Assembly (NCBI RefSeq): GCF_954871325.1
Contig: NC_088777.1
Location: 47,531,366-47,595,365 of the forward strand
Length of the DNA stretch: 64,000 nt
Source: Gordionus sp. m RMFG-2023
Lineage: Eukaryota; Nematomorpha; Gordioida; Chordodea; Parachordodidae
Reading direction: 5' to 3'
Under the pieces are notes generated by a model. That model saw only the letters and a program-made list of their open reading frames with translations, did not search any database and had not been told where the DNA came from. Below, one piece after another: positions 12,149 to 24,100 of this stretch. A program made the position numbers and the translations under genes. How positions within the stretch are numbered: position 1 is the stretch's first letter; each line of letters opens with the position of its first letter.

Positions 12149-15100
12149 ATGGATATTAAGGCCGCTCCCCCAAGTCCAACTCAAATTATTAAATCGCCGG
12201 GTGGACCCATCATTCCTAAACCCGTAAAATTTTTAATAGGAGGCACAGCTGGGTTTAAAATACAACTATAAATATTTTATTTAAAAATATTTACAGCATG
12301 TCAGCCACTCTTTTTGTACACCCTTTGGATTTGGTAAAAAATAGAATGCAGTTAAGCGGTATTTTATTAATAAAACAATGTTAATTTAGTACAAATCTTC
12401 ATAGGAGAAGGTGGGCAAAAACGTTTATACTCATCAACATTTAATACTTTCCAACAAATTGCAAGACAGGAAGGAATTTTAAAACTATACAGTGGGTAAT
12501 TTTAAATTATAGAAATATTGTGATTATATTATTATATTTAGATTATCTGCTGGATTACTTAGACAAGCAACATACACAACTGTTAGATTAGGTGTTTATA
12601 CCTTATTATTTGAAAAATTTTCCAAGTTTCTATTTGATTTATAATGCTTAATTAAAATTCATTAAAAGGGATGGGAAACCTCCCAATTTTGCTGAGAAAA
12701 CGGCTATAGCAATGACAGCTGGTGCAATTGGGGCCTTCTTTGGAAATCCGGCAGAAATATCTTTAATTAGAATGTGTGCTGATGGAAGATTACCAATAGC
12801 TGAAAGGAGAGGTTATAAAAGTGTCATTGATGCCTTAGTTAGAATGGCTAAAGAAGAAGGAATATTAACTTTATGGAGGGTATATTTATAAATATATAAT
12901 TTGTCTATCTTAAATTTATTTTTATTACTCTCTACAATTTTTTTAAATAAATGCCCTACAATCATCTTAGAACGTTACATAAAAATATGTTTAAACTAAC
13001 AAAAATAAAAATATAATAACTTTGGAGTTGTGTTCAAAACTATTTTAAATTTTTTTTTACAAGTTTAAAATGTATGCAAATTTTATTAAAATGCAAGTTA
13101 AATTTTTGAAATTTATAAAATTTTATAGAATTATGTTTTAGACATGTTTTTATTAATAGCTTATTTTTTTCATTTAAGTTTCAAAAGTTTATAAAAAATT
13201 TTATGATGTTTTGAAAACATCCTAAAAAAAATAACTGTTGTAATTAGCAAGCTGGTCAATTGACCAGTCAAAAGTTGAATCAGTAGTTTAAATAAACATA
13301 CCAAATGCAGTAATGCAGTAACATCTACTTGAGTGCAATTAAATGAGGTGGGCTTATTCAATATAATGTATGCAACAAATACAAATTTGCAAAAGAGCTT
13401 TAAAAGCATCCATTGTTAAAAAAATTATTTGTGATATATGCCTAAGAGAATTAAGTTGTTCTATCAGTGGTTTTAGATTATACATTCTAAAGACTCAAAA
13501 GTGACTTTATATCAAATAAATACCATGAATATTTATATTTTTCTGGTTTTGATGTTTGTGGAAGGATGTTATATTACTATTGAAATTATTCTGGATAGTA
13601 TTATTATAAAGTCATTCTTCCTAATTATAATAACATATTATTGATGTATTTAAAAAATATATTTATTATATATAGTTCTAGGACTTTTATATTATAAGAA
13701 AAACAAAGATGATTTTTGTTAAATGGGGGTCTGGGGGCGAAGATCCCCCCCCCCCCCCATAGGCTTTTATATGTATGGACCTCCTCTAAGGAAAATTCCT
13801 AGCTATGCCACTGGATCATATAGATTGGATTTAAATTTTAAAGTTTTTAAATATACTTAACTGCTAGCTATATCATTGTTGAAAATTCAAGGGGACAAAT
13901 GCACTTTATCCCAAGTAAAAAATTGATATGTTCTTTGGAACAACAATTATTCAATCATGCCAAGTTCCAATTATATCTCGATCAGAAGAAAATTATTTTA
14001 TAAATATGTTTTAAGAAAAAAATGATATAAATACTGTTGCGAATTCAAATTGTGAATTCAAATCTAACCTTTTATTTTTATATTACATTTTATGAATTCA
14101 AATTTATCTTTTCAATTTAACTTTTTATTTTTGTAATTCAACTTATATTACTTATTATTTTTAGTAACCTTACTTTTTGTTTTTATATATATTCTAATTT
14201 ATATTTTAGAAAATGTATATATACCTTAAGAAAAGAAAAAGAAATTAGTTAATAAAATATATTTTTTATTTAATAAAGTTAATAAAACATATTTATTATT
14301 CACCGGCACATATTCATGTTATTCTACATGGTGCCCCATGCAAAGAATAAGGCAACTAACGATATAGCGCGAGGTTCGAGTCAGTAAAAATATATTTTAT
14401 TAACTAATTTCTTTTTCTTTTCTTAAGGTATATATACATTTTTATAAGTCCAAATTAGAATACAAACGAAAAACAAAAAAGTAAAAATATTATAAAATAT
14501 AAAAAGTAAGGTTACGCCGAAAGTTATAAAATTAAATTACAAAAAATAATAAAAATTAGATTGCAAAAAATTCAAATGCAAAAAACAAAAAGAATTAGAT
14601 TATAACGTAACATTCTCTTTCTTCTGATAATTACATCGGAGAAGTCACAGAGAGTTTGTTGTCCAAGTGGTTTATCGTTTTGGTTGTCAATGTTGCATAA
14701 GTCACTAATCGTTGGCTTGTCCAATGAATATGTGCCGGTGAATAATAAATATGTTTTATTATCTTTATTAAATAAAAAATATATTTTATTAACTAATTTC
14801 TTTTTCTTTTCTTAAGGTATATATACATTTTCTAAAATATAAATTAGAATATATATAAAAACAAAAAGTAAGGTTACTAAAAATAATAAGTAATATAAGT
14901 TGAATTACAAAAATAAAAAGTTAAATTGAAAAGATAAATTTGAATTCATAAAATGTAATATAAAAATAAAAGGTTAGATTTGAATTCACAATTTGAATTC
15001 GCAACATTCTCCCTCTTCTGATAATTTCATCGGAGAAGACACAGAGAGTTTGTTGTCCAAGTGGTTTAGCTTTTTGGTAATCAAGTTGTATCACAAATCA

Positions 15101-18100
15101 TCATAACGTTGGCTTGTCCCAATCGTTGGTTTGATCAATTCGATTTTGCACGTTGGTTTGTTTAATCACAAGCTTGATATCCATATCGTAAATTGTCTCC
15201 ATTAATCATAGCTTGTTTGATAGTACTCAATTGTTATTATCATTTTTCCAAAATTGTTATTATCATAAATAAGTTGCGAATAAGAAATAATAGTTCATCA
15301 TAAGAATAAATGAAGAATGATAAATCAATAAGATTGTTATATTTTTAGCGTTTTAATTTTTTGTGTTTTAATATGAGCGTTTTAATTTTTAATTTAGTTT
15401 ATACAATTTAATATTTATTTTATATTTTAAGTTACATAGTCTTTTAAATAAGCAGGTTTTTTTTTAATTCGCACAGGTCTAGAGATAGGTGTTATATCGT
15501 TATTATCAGTAATTTTTATATTTTTGTCCATACTTCCCTCCTTAAAAGAATCCTTAGAGTCATAGTTAATAATTGTGTTAAAACAGTTTCTAATTCTTAT
15601 TTGATCTAAATGTCTCCTCAAAATACCTTTCTCAGTCTTAATTTGGAACATCATATCACTTTCTTTATGTGTGATAATACCTTTGCACCATTTATCATCA
15701 CCTTGTAATTTATACCAAACAAAATCTCCTACGTTAAAAGTTCTATTTCGTGGTAAAGTAACGTTTATCCTTCTCCTCCATCGGTTTTAATAAGTCCCGT
15801 TTAACTCTAATATCTCGATTAAACATTCTCTGTGATGGTGTAACTCCTGTAGTATCATTACGCGTATTTCTGTAATTAAGTAAAAATTTGCTAAGTGCGA
15901 TATCTGGGTCTATTTTAATATTCCTTTTCATATGTGTTTTGAACGTTCTAACCATGCGTTCAACCTGGCCATTGGATTGCTGGTGATAAGCAGATGTAAG
16001 CACATGTTTAATACCAAAATTGTTGCAAAATTTTTCAAAATCGTTACTCGTAAAGTTAGTGCCGTTATCAGTAACTATAGTTTCAGGTATTCCATATAGC
16101 GAAATAGTTTTAAAGATTTCTTTTAAAGTAACATCAGTCGTAATATTTTTAACAGGAATAATAATTGGAAATTTGCTGTAGGCATCGACTATTATCAACC
16201 AATTTTTTGTGAAGAACGGACCCGCATAATCTATATGTATCCTTTCAAACGGTTTGGTTGCCGAAACCCATGGTTTTTGTATCTTTATAGGATTATCGTG
16301 ATATATATTACAATCGTCACAACTTTTCACTTCCATAACGATATCATTATTTATACTAGGCCACCACATGTAATCTTTGGCTAAGGATTTGATTTTTCCT
16401 GCTCCCAAGTGACCTTCATGTAATGACTGTAGTATAGTTTTTCTCATAGAAGACGGAATTATGATTTTATTGCTTTTGTAAAGACAATCTTTAATTATAC
16501 TTAATTCTAATTCAATGTTTTTATAAATATTATTCATTATAGGTCTGTTGTTATTAATATCATTTATGACTTGTTTTAATTCCGTATCTTTCAAAGTTTC
16601 ATCACGAATTTGATCAAAGTTAATAGGTAAATCCTCATATTCACTTATAATGGTTACATTTTCAATAGTTTCATCACGACATTCTTGTGGTAATCTCGAA
16701 AGGCAATCAGGAACAACATTATATTTACCGGCTTTATACTTTATATTAAAATCATATCCTCCTAATGTAATATTCCACTTCTGGAGTCTTAACGACATGG
16801 TACTATTATCCTTAAGACCCTTGGTGAAGATGTGAACTAGAGGCTTATGGTCAGTAATAATTGTAAATTTTGTGCCGATTAAATATTCCTGAAATCTCTT
16901 TATGGCGAACATTATAGCGAGAGCCTCACGCTCAATATTGGTATAGTTCATTTCAGATTTTAATAAAGTTCTCGACGCGAAAGCTATAGGTTTTTCTTTA
17001 CCATCTTTTTCAATATGAAATAGTACAGCTCCTAAACCACATTTTGATGCGTCAGTGGCTATCCCTATAGGTAATTCAGGGTTAAAATATGTCAAAGCAG
17101 GTGGAAGACTAATTAACTTCTTTAGATCATAAAAACTTTTAGAGTGTTCTAGATTCCAAGCCCATTTTTCTTTATTGACAATCTTATAAAGAGGATCGGC
17201 AATTTCCGCAAAATTGTTCAAAAATTTTCTATAGTAGCCAGCCATTCCCAGAAATGTTGATAATTCAGCAGCTGATTTTGGTTCTGGCATATTAATTATT
17301 GCTTCAATTTTGTCGTGATTAGCATGAATCCCCTTGGCGTCAATATCATGACCCAGGAACCTCACTTTGTTTTTAAAGAACACACTTTTATTAAAGTTAG
17401 GTATTAGCCCAAACGATGATATTCTATCAAACACTTTTTTTATGTTGTTTAGGTGGGCTTCATCGTTTTTTCCAGTTATAAGTAAATCATCAATATAAAA
17501 TATAACGTCATCCATGTCCCCGAAGATTTGATCCATAATCTGTTGAAAAATTGCAGATGAGGTCTTAAGCCCAAAAGGAAGTCTAGTAAATTGGTAATAT
17601 CCCTTATGCGTAGATATGGTTAAAATATTTCTGCAACTTTTATCAATTGGAATCTGTAAGAAAGCATTTTTAAAGTCAATCTTCGTAAATTTCTTTCCTT
17701 CCGAAAGTTTAGCAATTAGATCATTAATTCGTGGTAGAGGGTATCTAAAGTCTTCTAGAGCTGGGTTTACAGTATCCTTAAAATCAGCGCAAAGCCTAAT
17801 GCTCCCATCTTCTTTATAGACAGCGGTAACAGGACTTGCCCATCGGACATCATTCACCGGCTCAATTATTTTATCATGTATCCATTTCTTGAGTTCTTTA
17901 CTAACAAGATCAATTTTTGAATAAGGTATACGTCTAGGCGGTATAATTTTAGGTTGGGCATCATTTTTTAAATGTAACTTGACACTTGCTTTGTTAATTG
18001 GCCCATTAGTCAATTTCGATTCACACTCTTTAATCAATTTTTTTATTTCATCTTCGTAATTAGTGTCAATATTTGCTATAAATTTATTTAAAATATTTTT

Positions 18101-21100
18101 GAAAGCATTGATCCACATACGTCCCAACAAAGCATTTTTACTTGATTCAACCACTACCGCTTGTAAATATTTGGAAATACCATCATAAGTCACTTTAACT
18201 TGAGTAGTTCCTATGATTTTGATTAAATTCCCGTCATAAGCAGTGAGTTGTAGCTCAGATTTCTTAAGATCTCTAATACCAAGTTTTTTAGCCAGACCAT
18301 GAGGTATGATAGTGTATTTGGATCCAGTGTCCACTTGCATACAAGTAACAACATCGTTCACTTTTACAGTAGTCATAAATGCGTTATCTTTGTCATTAAT
18401 TACATCACCAGATAAATTGTTGACATTAAAATCATTATCAACTTTGTTCTTTGTAGAATCAACTTTCTCTTCAATAATTTCTTCAATATTCATGTTGTAA
18501 TCATTATTGTATTGTATTTGCTTTCTGTTATTTTCGTCGCCACTTCTATAATTATTTGAGTTGTTGTTATATTGTATTTGATTTCTCTGATTATTATTAT
18601 TACCTCTATAATTATTTGAATTGTTATAATAAGATTGGTAATTGTTACGATTTCCGTCACCGTATTGGATTTGTTTTCTTTGATTATTATCATACCATGT
18701 ATTATTTCTACCATAATTCGATTGATTATTATTATTATTATAGCGATAATTGTTATAGTTATAATTGTTATAATTATCGTGGTATCGCGAATTATTATTA
18801 CCATAATTGTATCTAAAATTACTATTGTAATTCCCATTTCTATATCTATTATCATAATTATTTCTAAAATTATTATCATTTCTACTGCAAAAATTTTTAT
18901 CTTTATCGGATTTTTTATCATTATTTATATAACTTATATCATTATCCTCAGACTTAATATTACTAGAGTCCAGTTTCACCCCTAATTCCATCATCTGATT
19001 CAATGTATGGTCAAAATTTTTGGAGAATTTGTATTTAATTTTATCGTTTAAAGTAGATGTCCGTAATTTCTCTTTTAATCTACTATCGTCCAAAAAATTA
19101 CATTTCTTATGAAGTTTCGATACTCTAATGTACCACAAAAACTCTCTGATGAGTTTTGTTGAAGAAGATTAAATTTATTAATTAAAGTATTTAGCGCTGG
19201 TAAAAGATAGGTTAACTTTTTAATCACAATTTTAAGATCTAAAATATCGGTATCAGAACAAATTGCCTTAATGTCGTCAAAAACTTCGTCTGATAAATTA
19301 TTAAGCAAAGTATTAATTTTAATAGAGTCCGATAATGTACTGGTCGAAAAGTAATTTAATATTCTGTCTAAATAAATTTCAGTAAGAGGACCCACTAACT
19401 TAGGAATCTTATGTGTAAATTCTTGTTTAATTTCCATATTTAATTAATAAGACACATAAATAAGCAATTATAACATTTATTATTTTATCAATTCAAATTT
19501 TTGGTATCTATTCATGTTTTGGTAAATATACAGATTAATTCAATGAAATCATTGTCACCATAAATGTAATGTTTTCCATTTAAAAATTCGAAACAATTAA
19601 TCATGTCTCTTAAGTTCATGAATTCAAACAACACGTCTTCCGTACCGTCTATCCTATAAAAGTCGACATCGGTATTATAGGTTAACTCAAACAAAATATC
19701 GTAGATGGAGATTTGGTGGGGTACATTAAGTAGTTTGAAGGCAAACATAGTTGATGAAAATAATTTTTAAATGACTTACCCTTTTTATTTTTCCATCTTA
19801 TATAGAATTGTTTGTACCATTTTATAATTTTTTTTTTTTATTAACCAATTTTTACAAAGGGAAAAAAATTTTGTTTTTTAAAAAAAAATTTCCATAAGGC
19901 GAGTTTCTTTTGCTAAAACTGGAGGCACCATGTAGAATAACATCACACAATATTTTTCTAAAATAATGATGTTTAATTTTTACACCTTTTGTCTTCAAAA
20001 GCTTTATTTCAAAAACATTTTTATCATATTAAGTATTACTTTAAGGGTTATTTAAATCAATCCCTTTTAATTCATATGTTTTAATTACATGTCATCATTC
20101 AAGAAATCAAAAAATATCAATATTATCCATTATGATTTTACATTTTAGTAATTTTAAAAATTTATAACATGCCTTTATCCTGGCATAAAATTTTAATTTT
20201 TAATAACTTTTCTTCTTACGTGGATTAGAATAATAAGTAATCATCATTGGTCTCACAAAATAGAATTCATAACCTAACGTCCAACTTTCATATTGGTTCT
20301 TTCTAGGTTGCCACCTTAGGTTAGGTGCTGGCTATCATATTCCAGTCCAACATCCAGAGCCGGGACACCATAAAGAAAGAAGCTTTTTGCATGAAAAAAC
20401 GTACTAAGGTTTGATTCTTGGTCATCTCAGTAGATTAGGTAGTCACAATAGATAAGGTAGTCATAATAGGTAGTCATCTCCATAGGTTAAGCAGTCTCCA
20501 TAGGTTAGATAGTCATCTCAGTAGATTAGGTAGTCACAATAGATAAGGTAGTCATAATAGGTAGTCATCTCCATAAGTTAAGCACAAGGTAGAGTCATAA
20601 TAGGTAGTCATCTCCATAGGTTAAGCATTCAACACAATAGGTAGTCAATAGGTAGTCATATAAATAGAGTCATCTCAATGGATTAAACAATCGTCACAAT
20701 AGGTAGTCATATAAATAGAGTCATCTCAATGGATTAAACAATCGTCATAGATTAGATGGTCATCTCAGCAGATTAGGTAGTCATCTTTTTCTAGTCCACC
20801 ACCCAAAGGGCACCATGCAAAGAATAAAGTTGGTGACGGGCAAGTCCTGTTACCGCTGTCTATAAAGAAGATGGGAGCATTAGGCTTTGCGCTGATTTTA
20901 AGGATACTGTAAACCCACTCCAGTTTTGGCAAAAGAAACTCGCCTTATGGAAATTTTTTTTTAAAAAACAAAATTTTTTTCCCTTTGTAAAAATTGGTTA
21001 ATAAAAAAAAAAATTATAAAATGGTACAAACAATTCTATATAAGATGGAAAAATAAAAAGGGTAAGTCATTTAAAAATTATTTTCATCAACTATGTTTGC

Positions 21101-24100
21101 CTTCAAACTACTTAATGTACCCCACCAAATCTCCATCTACGATATTTTGTTTGAGTTAACCTATAATACCGATGTCGACTTTTATAGGATAGACGGTACG
21201 GAAGACGTGTTGTTTGAATTCATGAACTTAAGAGACATGATTAATTGTTTCGAATTTTTAAATGGAAAACATTACATTTATGGTGACAATGATTTCATTG
21301 AATTAATCTGTATATTTACCAAAACATGAATAGATACCAAAAATTTGAATTGATAAAATAATAAATGTTATAATTGCTTATTTATGTGTCTTATTAATTA
21401 AATATGGAAATTAAACAAGAATTTACACATAAGATTCCTAAGTTAGTGGGTCCTCTTACTGAAATTTATTTAGACAGAATATTAAATTACTTTTCGACCA
21501 GTACATTATCGGACTCTATTAAAATTAATACTTTGCTTAATAATTTATCAGACGAAGTTTTTGACGACATTAAGGCAATTTGTTCTGATACCGATATTTT
21601 AGATCTTAAAATTGTGATTAAAAAGTTAACCTATCTTTTACCAGCGCTAAATTTAAATACTTTAATTAATAAATTTAATCTTCTTCAACAAAACTCATCA
21701 GAGAGTTTTATGTTGTGGTACATTAGAGTATCGAAACTTCATAAGAAATGTAATTTTTTGGACGATAGTAGATTAAAAGAGAAATTACGGACATCTACTT
21801 TAAACGATAAAATTAAATACAAATTCTCCAAAAATTTTGACCTTACATTGAATCAGATGGTGGAATTAGGGGTGAAACTGGACTCTAGTAATATTAAGTC
21901 TGAGGATAATGATATAAGTTATATAAATAATGATAAAAAATCCGATAAAGATAAAAATTTTTGCAGTAGAAATGATAATAATTTTAGAAATAATTTTAGA
22001 AATAATTATTATAATAGATATAGAAATGGGAATTACAATAGTAATTTTAGATACAATTATGGTAATAATAATTCGCGATACCACGATAATTATAACAATT
22101 ATAACTATAACAATTATCGCTATAATAATAATAATAATCAATCGAATTATGGTAGAAATAATACATGGTATGATAATAATCAAAGAAAACAAATCAATAC
22201 GGTGACGGAAATCGTAACAATTACCAATCTTATTATAACAATTCAAATAATTATAGAGGTAATTATAATAATCAGAGAAAGCAAATACAATATAACAACA
22301 ACTCAAATAATTATAGAGGTAATAATAATAATCAGAGAAATCAAATACAATATAACAACAACTCAAATAATTATAGAAGTGGCGACGAAAATAACAGAAA
22401 GCAAATACAATACAATAATGATTACAACATGAATATTGAAGAAATTATTGAAGAGAAAGTTGATTCTACAAAGAACAAAGTTGATAATGATTTTAATGTC
22501 AACAATTTATCTGGTGATGTAATTAATGACAAAGATAACGCATTTATGACTACTGTAAAAGTGAACGATGTTGTTACTTGTATGCAAGTGGACACTGGAT
22601 CCAAATACACTATCATACCTCATGGTCTGGCTAAAAAACTTGGTATTAGAGATCTTAAGAAATCTGAGCTACAACTTACTGCTTATGACGGGAATTTAAT
22701 CAAAATCATAGGAACTACTCAAGTTAAAGTGACTTATGATGGTATTTCCAAATATTTACAAGCGGTAGTGGTTGAATCAAGTAAAAATGCTTTGTTGGGA
22801 CGTATGTGGATCAATGCTTTCAAAAATATTTTAAATAAATTTATAGCAAATATTGACACTAATTACGAAGATGAAATAAAAAAATTGATTAAAGAGTGTG
22901 AATCGAAATTGACTAATGGGCCAATTAACAAAGCAAGTGTCAAGTTACATTTAAAAAATGATGCCCAACCTAAAATTATACCGCCTAGACGTATACCTTA
23001 TTCAAAAATTGATCTTGTTAGTAAAGAACTCAAGAAATGGATACATGATAAAATAATTGAGCCGGTGAATGATGTCCGATGGGCAAGTCCTGTTACCGCT
23101 GTCTATAAAGAAGATGGGAGCATTAGGCTTTGCGCTGATTTTAAGGATACTGTAAACCCAGCTCTAGAAGACTTTAGATACCCTCTACCACGAATTAATG
23201 ATCTAATTGCTAAACTTTCGGAAGGAAAGAAATTTACGAAGATTGACTTTAAAAATGCTTTCTTACAGATTCCAATTGATAAAAGTTGCAGAAATATTTT
23301 AACCATATCTACGCATAAGGGATATTACCAATTTACTAGACTTCCTTTTGGGCTTAAGACCTCATCTGCAATTTTTCAACAGATTATGGATCAAATCTTC
23401 GGGGACATGGATGACGTTATATTTTATATTGATGATTTACTTATAACTGGAAAAAACGATGAAGCCCACCTAAACAACATAAAAAAAGTGTTTGATAGAA
23501 TATCATCGTTTGGGCTAATACCTAACTTTAATAAAAGTGTGTTCTTTAAAAACAAAGTGAGGTTCCTGGGTCATGATATTGACGCCAAGGGGATTCATGC
23601 TAATCACGATAAAATTGAAGCAATAATTAATATGCCAGAACCAAAATCAGCTGCTGAATTATCAACATTTCTGGGAATGGCTGGCTACTATAGAAAATTT
23701 TTGAACAATTTTGCGGAAATTGCCGATCCTCTTTATAAGATTGTCAATAAAGAAAAATGGGCTTGGAATCTAGAACACTCTAAAAGTTTTTATGATCTAA
23801 AGAAGTTAATTAGTCTTCCACCTGCTTTGACATATTTTAACCCTGAATTACCTATAGGGATAGCCACTGACGCATCAAAATGTGGTTTAGGAGCTGTACT
23901 ATTTCATATTGAAAAAGATGGTAAAGAAAAACCTATAGCTTTCGCGTCGAGAACTTTATTAAAATCTGAAATGAACTATACCAATATTGAGCGTGAGGCT
24001 CTCGCTATAATGTTCGCCATAAAGAGATTTCAGGAATATTTAATCGGCACAAAATTTACAATTATTACTGACCATAAGCCTCTAGTTCACATCTTCACCA

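Larger units (their letters stand above)
15007..19943 (-). mobile_element. Inverted internal copy of the Ty3/gypsy element
   Basis: A near-complete internal region read on the minus strand. From its 5' end it holds a TGGTGCCTCCAG primer-site-like sequence (19919-19930), a leader, a small 78-codon frame (19512-19748), the gag region (about 18480-19437), pol (about 15427-18490) with protease, reverse transcriptase, RNase H and integrase, and the 3' end. It is almost base-for-base the inverted twin of 20922-25915. As a fossil it looks nearly whole, with perhaps one or two breaks. Confidence 0.88.

Noticed and set aside
14355-14375. tRNA B-box-like GGTTCGAGTC
   Set aside because: No matching stem and no A box at the right distance. 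It lies in retroelement leader sequence.
18490-18985. Overlapping open frames rich in Ile, Tyr or Val (also 21866-22366)
   Set aside because: They are shadow frames of the Asn-rich gag tract of the LTR element.
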